Notes under the pieces: model-generated
Databases searched by the model: none
What the model was told of the DNA's origin: nothing
The model's input: the letters and a program-made list of their open reading frames with translations, nothing else
Assembly (NCBI GenBank): GCA_000716465.1
Contig: JNWL01000019.1
Span: forward strand, 1-64,000
Length of the DNA stretch: 64,000 nt
Source of the DNA: Streptomyces bikiniensis
GTDB lineage: Bacteria; Actinomycetota; Actinomycetes; Streptomycetales; Streptomycetaceae
Direction of reading: 5' to 3'
Part shown: piece by piece, positions 16,853 through 25,211 of the stretch
Numbering within the stretch: position 1 is the stretch's first letter
How the letters are laid out: the number at the start of each line of letters is the position of its first letter
Program-made: the position numbers and the translations under genes

Positions 16853-17610
16853 GCGGTGTCCTTGGTCGGGGCGGTGCCGGAGTACTCCCGGCTGATGGCG
16901 TCCGCGGTGCGGCGCACCTGCGGGAGGAGGGTGAGGAGTTCCTCGGCCGTGACGACCACGTTGGGCGCCGAGACCGACATGGCGGCGACGACCCGCCCGT
17001 CGGCGCCGCGGATGGGGGCGCCGACGCAGTTGATGGACTCCTCGTGGCCGCCGAGGTCGGTGGCCCACCCCTGCTCGCGGACGGTCGCCAGCTCCTTGAG
17101 GAAGGCGGCGGCGTTCGGCGTCGAACGGGGCGTGTACGGGGGGTAGTCGAGCTTCATGGCGACCGCGCGCCGCTCGGCCTCGGGCAGGTCGGCCAGGAGC
17201 AGCTTGGCGACGGCGGCGACGGTGATCGCGACGGGCCTGCCGATCCGCGAGTACATGCGGACCGGGTACCGGCTCTCGACCTTGTCGATGTAGAGCACCT
17301 CCCCCTCCTCGTACACCGCGAGGTGGATCGTGTGCCCGATCCGCTCGTTGAGCGCGGTGAGGTAGGGGTGCGCGATCTCCCGGACGTCGAGGTTCTCGAC
17401 GGCCTCCTGCGCGAGCGCGAAGAGCCGGGCGCCCAGGCGGTAGCGCTGGTCCTGCTGGCGATGGACGAGGCCGTGCTCGTGGAGGGTGCGCAGCAGCCGC
17501 AGGGCCGTGGACTTGTGGACGCCGAGGCTCTCGGCGACCTGCCCGAGGTCGGCGGGGCCCTGCGCGAGCAGCGGCAGGATGCTGAGCGCCCGGTCGACGG
17601 TCTGGCTCAT
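16849..17610 (-). CDS. IclR-family transcriptional regulator
   Basis: A 253-residue regulator. It has an N-terminal winged helix-turn-helix (QTVDRALSILPLLAQGPADL, VAESLGVHKSTALRLLRTL) and an IclR effector domain (about 75-250) with HTIHLAVYEEGEVLYIDKVES, GRPVAITVAAVAKLLLADL and GGHEESINCVGAPIRG. The ATG overlaps the stop of the PfkB gene (ATGA), and its own stop overlaps the ridA start, so the three genes are translationally coupled. IclR members include KdgR, which senses 2-keto-3-deoxygluconate; that parallel suits the sugar kinase neighbour. Likely operator half-sites lie in the divergent spacer near 18947-18974. Confidence 0.92.
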   Translation of the reverse strand: MSQTVDRALSILPLLAQGPADLGQVAESLGVHKSTALRLLRTLHEHGLVHRQQDQRYRLGARLFALAQEAVENLDVREIAHPYLTALNERIGHTIHLAVYEEGEVLYIDKVESRYPVRMYSRIGRPVAITVAAVAKLLLADLPEAERRAVAMKLDYPPYTPRSTPNAAAFLKELATVREQGWATDLGGHEESINCVGAPIRGADGRVVAAMSVSAPNVVVTAEELLTLLPQVRRTADAISREYSGTAPTKDTA

Positions 17611-18872
17611 GGCGTGCGTACCTCCTGGTCGTCCCCCGCGCGGCCGGGGCCTTCCGGGCCCTCGCCCGTCCGCCCGGGGTCCTTCTCGTCGGCCTCCGTC
17701 CAGCCGGGGCCGAGGTGAAGTGTCCCCCAGGCCGCGTCGTCGAGCGCGGCCAGGCGGTCGAGGCGGTCGCGGCGGGGCGGGGCGGCCAGGTCGCCGGGGA
17801 CGGTGAGCGCGGCGGCGGCCATCAGGTGCCCGTGCCGGAGCCGGGCCCGCAGGTCGAGACCGCGGAGGGTCGCGGAGAGGAACCCGGCGGCGAAGGCGTC
17901 CCCGGCACCGATCGGGGAGACGACGTCGACGCGGGGGGCGGGGACGTGGGTCGCGGTCCCGTCGCCGTCCTCCAGGCCCGCGCGGGCCGCGCGGCTCCGG
18001 TCGGCGGCGACGGCCCCGCCCCCGCCCAGCTTGACCACGACCACCTCGGGTCCGGAGACGGCGTCGAAGACCTCCCGCGCGCCCCTCAGCCCCCACAGCC
18101 GCTCCGCCTCGTCCGCCCCGACGAAGACGACGTCGGCGCGGCGGGCCAGTTCGAGGAGGACGCCGGGGGCGTCGCCGCCGCGCCACAGGGCCGGCCGGTG
18201 GTTGACGTCGAAGGAGACCAGCGGGCGGCCGGGGCGCGGGGCGGTCAGCTCCCGCAGCAGGGCCAGGCAGTCCCCGGAGAGCGCGGCGGTGATGCCGGTG
18301 AGGTGCAGGATGCGGGCCCCGGCGACGCTCTCGTACGGGACGGTGGCGGGCGACATGGCCGAGGCGGCGGAACCGGCCCGGTAGTAGACGACCTCGTGGG
18401 CGTCGGTGGCCCGGTCCTCGTCCGTACGGAAGTAGATCCCGGTCGGCCGGTGCGGGTCGCGGCCCACGGCGGAGACGTCGACGCCGTGACCGCCGACGAC
18501 CTCGACCAGGTGGTCGCCGAAGCCGTCGCCGCCGACGCGCCCGACCCACTTGGCGCGGTGCCCGGCGGCGGCCAGCGCGCAGGCGACGTTGGTCTCGGCA
18601 CCGCCGATCGCCCGGGTGAAGGAGGGGACGTCCGCGAGGCGGCCCGGCCGGGAGGGCAGGAAGGTGACCATGGACTCGCCGAGGCAGACGACGTCCACGG
18701 GGTTCACGGGTCCTACAAGGCCCGCAGGGTCAACGGCATCCACGGGTCCCACAAGGCCCGCAGAGTCCACGGCATCCACGGGTCCCACAAGGCCCGCAGG
18801 GTCCACGGCATCCACGGCATCCACCGCGCGGACGACGTCCGGGATCGTATCCGGGATCGCGTGTCCGCTCAC
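17607..18872 (-). CDS. PfkB-family sugar kinase, probably 2-keto-3-deoxygluconate kinase type
   Basis: With the GTG ending at 18872 the product has 421 residues; GGGAG sits at correct spacing before it. Residues about 1-60 are a repeat-built extension (three copies of PAGLVGPVDAVD-like units). The ribokinase fold begins at VVCLGESMVTFLP; IGGAETNVACALA is the first PfkB signature, VSFDVNHRP precedes the active site, and GAGDAFAAGFL near residue 320 is the second signature with the catalytic Asp. The sequence type matches KdgK-like kinases rather than ribokinase, though the substrate is inferred. The tail after about 385 is charged and low in complexity. Confidence 0.85.
   Translation of the reverse strand: MSGHAIPDTIPDVVRAVDAVDAVDPAGLVGPVDAVDSAGLVGPVDAVDPAGLVGPVNPVDVVCLGESMVTFLPSRPGRLADVPSFTRAIGGAETNVACALAAAGHRAKWVGRVGGDGFGDHLVEVVGGHGVDVSAVGRDPHRPTGIYFRTDEDRATDAHEVVYYRAGSAASAMSPATVPYESVAGARILHLTGITAALSGDCLALLRELTAPRPGRPLVSFDVNHRPALWRGGDAPGVLLELARRADVVFVGADEAERLWGLRGAREVFDAVSGPEVVVVKLGGGGAVAADRSRAARAGLEDGDGTATHVPAPRVDVVSPIGAGDAFAAGFLSATLRGLDLRARLRHGHLMAAAALTVPGDLAAPPRRDRLDRLAALDDAAWGTLHLGPGWTEADEKDPGRTGEGPEGPGRAGDDQEVRTP
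18707..18814. repeat. 36-base tandem repeats at the 5' end of the sugar kinase gene
   Basis: Three near-identical 36-base units, each containing ACAAGGCCCGCAG and GGCATCCACGGG, lie inside the coding region. They add about 36 residues before the kinase fold. Identity between copies is high, implying recent expansion. Confidence 0.85.
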
Positions 18873-18946
18873 TCTCGTGCTCCCTGCGACTCCCACGGGT
18901 CCATTGACCCGGCCTTGGCCCGGATGTTAGACAGCCGTGAGCAAGA

Positions 18947-18974
18947 TGCGCAATGAGCGTTGCGTGATGTGCAA
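18947..18974. promoter_or_regulatory. Candidate IclR operator in the divergent spacer
   Basis: Three half-sites, CGCAA (18949-18953), TTGCG (18960-18964) and GCAA (18971-18974), are spaced about one helical turn apart in alternating orientation, just upstream of the deaminase gene and between the two divergent arms. Short inverted GCAA/TTGC-type elements fit an IclR dimer-of-dimers site. The link to the IclR gene at 16849 is inferred. Confidence 0.5.
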
Positions 18975-18995
18975 CATCCATGAGGAGGAGGCCCC

Positions 18996-20306
18996 ATGCC
19001 CGGCCCGGTGAACGAGACGCCCGCGCGGCAGGAGCACGAGGTCCCCGACCTCTCCGCCGAACGCGTCGACCACCGCTTCAAGGCCCTCCCCCCGGACGCC
19101 GGGGGCCTGACCGTCGGCGAGCTCTCCGCCCAGCGCCGCAACCTCTTCACCGGCGGCTACACCACCCCCGTCCTCGCCCTCTCCGCCGAGTCCGTCGCGC
19201 ACAACCTGCGCCTCCTGGAGACGTACGCCGAGCGCCACGGCCTCGCCTTCGCCCCGCACGGCAAGACCTCCATGGCCCCGCAGCTCTTCGAGCGGCAGCT
19301 CGCGCACGGCGCCTGGGGCATCACCGCCGCCGTGCCCCACCAGGCCCGCGTCTACCGCGCCCACGGCATCGCCCGGATCTTCCTCGCCAACGAGCTGGTC
19401 GACCCCGCCGCCCTGCGCTGGCTCGCCGCCGAGCTCGACGCCGACCCGGACTTCCGCTTCGTCTGCTACGTCGACTCGGTGCGCGGCGTCGAGCTGATGG
19501 ACGAGGCCCTGCGCGCCGCCGGGGCGGCCCGCCCGGTGGACGTCGTCGTGGAGCTGGGCGCGGGCGAGGGGGCCCGCACCGGCGTCCGCACGGAGGCCGG
19601 GTGCGCCGCCGTCGCGGACGCGGTCGCCGCAGCCGCCACCCTGCGGCTCGTCGGCGTCGCCGGGTACGAGGGCGAGGTGCCGGAGGCGGACCCCGAGCGG
19701 GTCCGGGCCTGGCTGCTGCGGCTCACCGGCCTCGCCGCCGCCTTCGACGCGGAGGGCCGCTTCGCCGCCGGCATCGGCGAGATCGTGGTGAGCGCGGGCG
19801 GCAGCGCCTGGTTCGACGCGGTCGCCGAGGTCTTCGCGGAGCTCCCCGCCCTCTCCCTGCCGGTCCTGAAGCTGCTGCGCTCCGGCGCGTACGTCTCGCA
19901 CGACGACGGCCACTACCGGCACCTCACCCCCTTCAACCGGGTTCCCGAGGAGGGCGCGCTCCAGCCCGCGTTCCGGCTCTGGTCGCAGGTCGTCTCCCGG
20001 CCCACCGGCGAGCAGGCCTTCACCAATGCGGGCAAGCGGGACGCCGCCCACGACCTGCACCTCCCGGAGGCCCAGGTGGTCCGCGACGCCCGCACGGGCG
20101 AGATCCGCCCCGCCGAGGGCGTCACCGTGACGGGCCTCTCCGACCAGCACGCCTGGCTGCGCACGGAGCCGGGGGCGGACCTGGAGGTCGGGGACTGGGT
20201 GGGGATGGGCCTCTCCCACCCGTGCACGTCGTTCGACAAGTGGCAGCTCATCCCGCTGGTCGAGGCCGACGGCACGGTGGTCGACCACATCCGCACCTTC
20301 TTCTAG
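18996..20306 (+). CDS. PLP-dependent amino acid deaminase (alanine-racemase-fold D-serine/D-glucosaminate dehydratase type)
   Basis: The 436-residue enzyme has a fold-type III PLP barrel. The cofactor Lys is in APHGKTSMAP near residue 90, after TTPVLALSAESVAHNLRLLE. The C-terminal beta domain holds the metal-binding-type ending GLSHPCTSFDKWQ, as in D-serine dehydratases of the DSD1 type and D-threonine aldolases. AGGAGGAGG lies six bases before the ATG. Family members remove ammonia from hydroxylated D-amino acids. With an adjoining deacylase, a KDG-type kinase and RidA, deamination of D-glucosaminate or a related compound is a reasonable hypothesis, not demonstrated. Confidence 0.85.
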   Translation: MPGPVNETPARQEHEVPDLSAERVDHRFKALPPDAGGLTVGELSAQRRNLFTGGYTTPVLALSAESVAHNLRLLETYAERHGLAFAPHGKTSMAPQLFERQLAHGAWGITAAVPHQARVYRAHGIARIFLANELVDPAALRWLAAELDADPDFRFVCYVDSVRGVELMDEALRAAGAARPVDVVVELGAGEGARTGVRTEAGCAAVADAVAAAATLRLVGVAGYEGEVPEADPERVRAWLLRLTGLAAAFDAEGRFAAGIGEIVVSAGGSAWFDAVAEVFAELPALSLPVLKLLRSGAYVSHDDGHYRHLTPFNRVPEEGALQPAFRLWSQVVSRPTGEQAFTNAGKRDAAHDLHLPEAQVVRDARTGEIRPAEGVTVTGLSDQHAWLRTEPGADLEVGDWVGMGLSHPCTSFDKWQLIPLVEADGTVVDHIRTFF

Positions 20307-20325
20307 GCACCGGGGAGCCGGGACA

Positions 20326-21930
20326 GTGATGGAACTCGTCATCCGCGACGCAGAGGTCGTCGACGGCGGCGGCGGCCCCTCCTACCGGGCCGACGTCGGC
20401 GTCGAGGGCGGCCGGATCACCACGATCGTCCGGGAGGCGGCCGCCGCCGGCTGCCAGCGGCCCACCGGCCGCCGGATCCTGGACGCCGAGGGCCTGGTCC
20501 TCTCCCCCGGCTTCGTCGACATGCACGCCCACAGCGACCTCGCGCTGCTCCGCGATCCGGACCACTCCGCGAAGGCCGCGCAGGGCGTGACCCTGGAGGT
20601 CCTGGGCCAGGACGGACTGTCGTACGCGCCGGTGGACGACCGCACGCTCGCGGAGGTGCGGCGGGCGATCGCCGGCTGGAACGGCGACGGCTCCGACCTG
20701 GACCTGGACTGGCGCACGGTCGGCGAGTACCTGGACCGGCTCGACGGCGCGCACGGCGGCCGGGGCATCGCCGTCAACGCCGCCTACCTCGTTCCCCAGG
20801 GCACGGTCCGGGCCCTCGCCGTCGGCTGGGAGGACCGCCCGGCGACGGCGGCCGAGCTGGACCGGATGCGGCGGCTGGTCGCCGAGGGCCTGGAACAGGG
20901 CGCGGTCGGCATGTCCTCCGGCCTCACGTACACCCCCGGGATGTACGCGCCGGACGCCGAGCTGACCGAGCTGTGCCGGGTCGTCGCGGAGTACGGCGGC
21001 TACTACTGCCCGCACCACCGCTCGTACGGCGCCGGGGCCCTCGACGCGTACGCGGAGATGATCGCCCTGACCCGCGCGGCCGGGTGCGCCCTGCACCTGG
21101 CGCACGCCACCATGAACTTCGGCGTGAACGAGGGCCGGGCCCCGGAGCTGCTCGCCCTCCTGGACGAGGCCCTGGACGCCGGCGCGGACCTCAGCCTCGA
21201 CACGTACCCGTACACCCCCGGCTGCACGACCCTGGTGGCCCTGCTGCCGGGCTGGGCGAGCGAGGGCGGCCCGGAGGCGGTGCTCGCGCGGCTCCGGGAC
21301 GACGCGACGGCCGAGCGGATCCGGCACCACCTGGAGGAGATCGGCTCGGACGGCTGCCACGGCGTGCCGGTCGACTGGTCCACGATCGAGGTCTCGGGGG
21401 TGAACGGGCCGGCGCTCGCGGGGTTCGTCGGCCGCCGCGTCGACGGCTGGGCCACGGCCCGCCGGCTCCTCCTGGAGGACCGGCTCGGCACGACGATCCT
21501 CCAGCACGTGGGCCACGAGGAGAACGTCCGGGCGATCATGCGCCACCGGACGCACACCGGCGGCTCGGACGGCATCCTCCAGGGCCTCAAGCCGCACCCG
21601 CGCGCGTACGGCACGTTCCCCGCGTACCTGGGGCGGTACGTGCGCGAGCTGGGCGTCCTGTCCCTGGAGGAGTGCGTCGCCCACCTGACCTCCCGCCCGG
21701 CCGCCCGCCTCCGCCTCCCCGACCGGGGCCTGGTCCGCGAGGGGTACGTGGCCGACCTGGTCCTCTTCGACCCGGCGACGGTCGCCCCGGGCGCGACGTA
21801 CGAGCACCCGAGGACCCTGCCGACGGGCATCCCGCACGTCCTGGTCGGGGGGAGGTTCGTGATCGAGGACGGCAGGCGGACGGACGTGCTCGCGGGACGC
21901 GCGATCAGGCGGACGCCGGTCGCCCGGTAG
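20326..21930 (+). CDS. D-aminoacylase-type amidohydrolase (N-acyl-D-amino acid deacylase)
   Basis: A 534-residue enzyme of the amidohydrolase superfamily, beginning with tandem GTG-ATG codons; either could start. The N-terminal beta part contains IRDAEVVDGGG. Metal ligands are visible in GFVDMHAHSDLALL (near residues 66-70), and further His residues in YYCPHHRSYGAG, LHLAHATMNFG and LQHVGHEENVRAIMRH, followed by the GGSDGILQG Asp loop. This order matches D-aminoacylases that release D-amino acids from N-acyl forms. It follows the deaminase gene by 19 bases and probably supplies its substrate. Its last 26 bases overlap the converging membrane-protein gene. Confidence 0.9.
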   Translation: MMELVIRDAEVVDGGGGPSYRADVGVEGGRITTIVREAAAAGCQRPTGRRILDAEGLVLSPGFVDMHAHSDLALLRDPDHSAKAAQGVTLEVLGQDGLSYAPVDDRTLAEVRRAIAGWNGDGSDLDLDWRTVGEYLDRLDGAHGGRGIAVNAAYLVPQGTVRALAVGWEDRPATAAELDRMRRLVAEGLEQGAVGMSSGLTYTPGMYAPDAELTELCRVVAEYGGYYCPHHRSYGAGALDAYAEMIALTRAAGCALHLAHATMNFGVNEGRAPELLALLDEALDAGADLSLDTYPYTPGCTTLVALLPGWASEGGPEAVLARLRDDATAERIRHHLEEIGSDGCHGVPVDWSTIEVSGVNGPALAGFVGRRVDGWATARRLLLEDRLGTTILQHVGHEENVRAIMRHRTHTGGSDGILQGLKPHPRAYGTFPAYLGRYVRELGVLSLEECVAHLTSRPAARLRLPDRGLVREGYVADLVLFDPATVAPGATYEHPRTLPTGIPHVLVGGRFVIEDGRRTDVLAGRAIRRTPVAR

Positions 21931-23362
21931 GAGTGCCCGCGGGCCGGTCGGCGTCCTCCGCGGCACCGGCCCGCCACGGCTCCCGCCGCGCCCACAGCAG
22001 CCCGAGCGCGGCCACGGCACCCGCCGCCACGAACCCGTACCAGGGCGTACGCCCCGAAGGCGCCGTCTCGTAGACGAGCGCCGCCGAGAGGACCGCGAGG
22101 ATCTGCCCCGCCCGGCCGTGCCACGCCACCGACGCGACGACGGCCGTCCCCCACAGCAGGTACCAGGGCTGGACCATCGGCGAGAGCGCGACCAGGGCCA
22201 CCAGGGAGAGGCCGAGGCCGAGGACCGGGTCGAGGAGCCCCCGCCAGGAGCGCCGCGCGAGGACCGCGATGAGGACGAGCGCGGCGGCGAGGCCCAGCTT
22301 CTGCACGAGGTCCTTGACCGGGTCGGGGTCGTCCGCGAGGAGCAGCCCGAGCCCGAGCCCGAGGTCGCTGGTGAGCGACAGGGCGGTGTGGATGGTCCCG
22401 GCGACGCTCTGCGTCCGCAGCCACCCGAACCCGGTCCCGGCGAGCACCGTCGCCCCGGCCGCCACGGCCCCCGCGACGGCCCCGGGAAGGACGAGGCCCT
22501 TCGCCAGGCCCCGTACCCCGCCCCCGTCCCGGCGGGCGACCGTGATCCCGATGAAGAGCAGGGCGACCGCCGCCGGGGACTTCACCATGACGGCGCAGCC
22601 GACGAGGACGGAGCCGAGCACCCACCGCCCCCGCGTCGCGAGCAGGACCCCGCCGAGGACGAGCCCGATCATCAGTCCGTCGTTGTGGGTGCCGCCGACG
22701 ACGTGGATCAGGAAGAGCGGGTTGAGGACGGCCAGCCACAGCGCGCCCGCCCGGCCGCCGGGCCCGCCGCCGAGCCCCCGCACGGCCCACACGGTGAGCG
22801 CGAGCGCGCCGAGGGCGATCAGGCGCATGCCGAGGACGGCGGGCACGACCGCGCCGCCGGTGAGCTTCACGACGGCCGCCGCGAGGAGCAGGAAGGCGGG
22901 GCCGTACGGGGCGGGGGTGGCGGTCCAGTGCCCGCCGACGCTCGCCGCCGCCTCGGCGCCGAGGTCGCCGGGGCCGAGGATGGAGGGCCCGGCGCCGTAC
23001 ACGTCGTGCCCTTCGAGGACCATCGCGCCCTGGGCGACGTAGCTGTAGACGTCGGCGCTGTGGAGGGGCGGGGCGAGGAGCAGGGGCGCGGTCCAGCAGG
23101 CGAGGGTCGCGAGGACCCCGTCCCGCGCGGCCGCGGCGCCCCGGACGAGCAGCACGCCGTACCGCCACCACGCGGCGACGAGCAGGGTCAGGCCGAGGTA
23201 CGCGAGGAGGGCCCCGGCGGTGGTGGGCGCCGGGCCGTGCCGCTCCCACAGGCCCCAGCCGCCGCGCAACGGCAGCGTCCCGGCGAACCATCCGCCCACG
23301 GCGACGGCGAGCGCCCCGCCCGCACCCAGCCACCGGCATCCGGAGGCGCTGAAGACCCTCAT
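21905..23362 (-). CDS. Polytopic GT-C glycosyltransferase (MptB-like alpha-1,6-mannosyltransferase)
   Basis: From the ATG ending at 23362 the product has 485 residues with about a dozen hydrophobic helices. The loop LHSADVYSYVAQGAMVLEGHDVY carries the acidic residue expected of GT-C enzymes, and GGTHNDGLMIGLVLGG, VKSPAAVALLFIGI and SPMVQPWYLLWG are typical of the MptB family of polyprenyl-phosphomannose-dependent mannosyltransferases. The inferred role is extending lipid-linked or envelope mannan at the membrane. Its 3' end overlaps the deacylase gene by 26 bases. The frame extends further to 23512 but that part is Gly/Arg filler. Confidence 0.82.
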   Translation of the reverse strand: MRVFSASGCRWLGAGGALAVAVGGWFAGTLPLRGGWGLWERHGPAPTTAGALLAYLGLTLLVAAWWRYGVLLVRGAAAARDGVLATLACWTAPLLLAPPLHSADVYSYVAQGAMVLEGHDVYGAGPSILGPGDLGAEAAASVGGHWTATPAPYGPAFLLLAAAVVKLTGGAVVPAVLGMRLIALGALALTVWAVRGLGGGPGGRAGALWLAVLNPLFLIHVVGGTHNDGLMIGLVLGGVLLATRGRWVLGSVLVGCAVMVKSPAAVALLFIGITVARRDGGGVRGLAKGLVLPGAVAGAVAAGATVLAGTGFGWLRTQSVAGTIHTALSLTSDLGLGLGLLLADDPDPVKDLVQKLGLAAALVLIAVLARRSWRGLLDPVLGLGLSLVALVALSPMVQPWYLLWGTAVVASVAWHGRAGQILAVLSAALVYETAPSGRTPWYGFVAAGAVAALGLLWARREPWRAGAAEDADRPAGTPTGRPASA

Positions 23363-23468
23363 GACGTGCCAACCTATCCGGCCCCGCCCCCGTGCACCGC
23401 CCCCGGCCCCGGGCCTCCCCCCTCCCCGACGTGGCCCAAAACACGGAGCGCCCCGGCCGCCCCCGCCG

Positions 23469-23474
23469 TAAGCT
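23469..23474 (+). promoter_or_regulatory. Candidate -10 for a leaderless aminotransferase transcript
   Basis: TAAGCT lies six bases before the ATG at 23481, so transcription would start at or next to the start codon. No ribosome site precedes the ATG, which agrees with a leaderless mRNA, common in Streptomyces. The -35 region is weak. Confidence 0.5.
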
Positions 23475-23480
23475 CTCGTC

Positions 23481-24692
23481 ATGCAGGTGATCCAGTCCAC
23501 GAAGCTCGCCAACGTCTGTTACGAAATCCGGGGTCCGGTGCTCGAAGAGGCGATGCGGCTCGAAGCCGCGGGTCATCGCATCCTCAAGCTCAACACGGGC
23601 AATCCGGCCGCGTTCGGCTTCGAGTGCCCGCCCGCCATCCTGGAGGACGTGCTGCGCAACCTGGCCGACGCGCACGGCTACGGGGACGCGAAGGGGCTGC
23701 TCTCGGCCCGCCGGGCGATCATGAGCCACTACGAGACCAAGGGCATCCCGCTCTCCGTCGAGGACATCTACCTCGGCAACGGCGTCTCCGAGCTGATCCA
23801 GATGGCGATGCAGGCGCTCCTGGACGACGGCGACGAGGTCCTCGTCCCGGCCCCGGACTATCCGCTGTGGACGGCCTCGGTGTCGCTCGCGGGCGGTACG
23901 GCCGTGCACTACCGCTGCGACGAGCAGGCCGACTGGATGCCGGACCTCGCGGACATCGAGCGGAAGATCACCGACCGCACCAAGGCGATCGTGATCATCA
24001 ACCCGAACAACCCGACCGGCGCCGTCTACGACGACGAGATGCTGCGCTCCCTGACGGAGATCGCCCGCCGGCACGGCCTGGTCGTCTGCTCGGACGAGAT
24101 CTACGACAAGATCCTCTACGACGGCACCACGCACACCCCGACCGCCGCCATCGCGCCCGACCTGCTCTGCCTCACCTTCAACGGGATGAGCAAGAACTAC
24201 CGGGTGGCCGGCTTCCGCTCCGGCTGGCTCGCGGTCTGCGGCCCGAAGCACCACGCGTCCTCGTACGTCGAGGGCCTGACGATCCTCGCCAACATGCGCC
24301 TGTGCGCGAACATGCCGGCGCAGCACGCGGTGGCCGCCGCCCTCCAGGGCCGGCAGTCGATCGAGGACCTGGTGCTGCCGGGCGGGCGGCTCCTGGAGCA
24401 GCGGGACACGGCGTACGAGCTGCTCACGCAGATCCCGGGCGTGACGTGCGTGAAGCCGAAGGGGGCGCTGTACCTCTTCCCGAGGCTCGACCCGAACGTC
24501 TACAAGATCAAGGACGACCGGCAGATGGTCCTGGACCTGCTGCGGGCCGAGAAGATCATGGTGGTGCACGGGACGGGCTTCAACTGGCACGAGCCGGACC
24601 ACTTCCGGATCGTGACGCTGCCGGCGGCGGCGGACCTGGCGGACGCGGTGACGCGGATCGGGCGGTTCCTGGACGGCTACGGCCAGCCGTAG
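23481..24692 (+). CDS. alaA: AlaA-type pyridoxal-phosphate alanine/glutamate aminotransferase
   Basis: A 403-residue class I/II aminotransferase. The opening STKLANVCYEIRGPVLEEA and LKLNTGNPAAFGFECP closely resemble E. coli AlaA, as recalled. Others are GYGDAKGLLSAR, the substrate-side INPNNPTGAVY, CSDEIYDKILYDG with the cofactor Asp and Tyr, and FNGMSKNYRVAGFRSGW with the Schiff-base Lys near residue 237. The C-terminal HGTGFNWHEPDHFRIVTLP has the carboxylate-binding Arg. The probable reaction is alanine plus 2-oxoglutarate to pyruvate plus glutamate. The gene is alone on its strand and may be translated from a leaderless mRNA. Confidence 0.92.
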   Translation: MQVIQSTKLANVCYEIRGPVLEEAMRLEAAGHRILKLNTGNPAAFGFECPPAILEDVLRNLADAHGYGDAKGLLSARRAIMSHYETKGIPLSVEDIYLGNGVSELIQMAMQALLDDGDEVLVPAPDYPLWTASVSLAGGTAVHYRCDEQADWMPDLADIERKITDRTKAIVIINPNNPTGAVYDDEMLRSLTEIARRHGLVVCSDEIYDKILYDGTTHTPTAAIAPDLLCLTFNGMSKNYRVAGFRSGWLAVCGPKHHASSYVEGLTILANMRLCANMPAQHAVAAALQGRQSIEDLVLPGGRLLEQRDTAYELLTQIPGVTCVKPKGALYLFPRLDPNVYKIKDDRQMVLDLLRAEKIMVVHGTGFNWHEPDHFRIVTLPAAADLADAVTRIGRFLDGYGQP

Positions 24693-24712
24693 CCCGCCAC
24701 GTGAGACCCGAC

Positions 24713-24741
24713 TCAACTTTAGACATGATCTAAGCTAGGAT
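24713..24741 (+). promoter_or_regulatory. Promoter with embedded inverted-repeat operator
   Basis: A TAGGAT -10 at 24736-24741 and a weak -35 (TCAACT, 24713-24718) flank the inverted repeat TTAGA-CATGA-TCTAA at 24719-24733. Its 5-5-5 geometry fits a small repressor dimer, perhaps of the Fur/PerR or MarR type. The arrangement implies repression of the gene at 24770. The cognate regulator is unknown. Confidence 0.6.
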
Positions 24742-24769
24742 GGCTCCAGAGCACTCAGGAGGCCGTCCC

Positions 24770-25165
24770 ATGTACGAACCGATCCGCACCAAGTCGGTCC
24801 ACCGGATGGCCGACGACGCCCACGACGCGTACCCGCACCGCTCCCGCGAGGAGGAGCTGGACATCCAGCTCGCCGGACACCTCGCGGCCCTGCTCGCCGT
24901 CACCGACGAGCTGGGCGACACGGAGGCCGGCGAGCTCATCGCCCGGCAGGTGGCGCGGCTGCGCGGCGCACCGCCCGCACGGCACGCCGCCCTCAGCGGC
25001 GCGTCCGCGCGGGAGCTGCACGGAAAGGCGCACGCCCTCGCGGGCCGCGCCCTGGTCGTCGCCGCCTCCCGGGCCGACACGACCGCCGCGATCCTCTCCG
25101 CCGAGCGGATGGACGCGCACACCGCGGCGCTGGCCGGGGAACCCACCCTGGTCGCCGCCCCCTGA
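24770..25165 (+). CDS. Small His/Arg-rich helical protein of unknown function
   Basis: AGGAGG lies seven bases before the ATG at 24770, giving 131 residues; the frame opens at 24740 but lacks a ribosome site there. The product starts MYEPIRTKSVHRMADDAHD and is almost entirely helical, with LDIQLAGHLAALLAVTDELG and ALAGRALVVAASRADTTAAIL. No signal, membrane segment or enzyme motif is seen. The promoter carries an operator-like palindrome, so it is probably stress- or metal-controlled. Family not recognised. A terminator hairpin begins five bases after the stop. Confidence 0.75.
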   Translation: MYEPIRTKSVHRMADDAHDAYPHRSREEELDIQLAGHLAALLAVTDELGDTEAGELIARQVARLRGAPPARHAALSGASARELHGKAHALAGRALVVAASRADTTAAILSAERMDAHTAALAGEPTLVAAP

Positions 25166-25170
25166 CGGCC

Positions 25171-25202
25171 CCGGTCCGCGCGGCACGAACCGCGCGGACC
25201 GG
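25171..25202 (+). terminator. Terminator hairpin
   Basis: A perfect 13-base stem (25171-25183 with 25190-25202) with a six-base loop follows the small helical protein gene. Confidence 0.75.
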
Positions 25203-25211
25203 GCGCCAACC

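Noticed and set aside
21003..24716. Long leftward frame opposite the deacylase and aminotransferase genes
   Set aside because: It reads low-complexity sequence opposite well-supported genes and has no ribosome site or motif.
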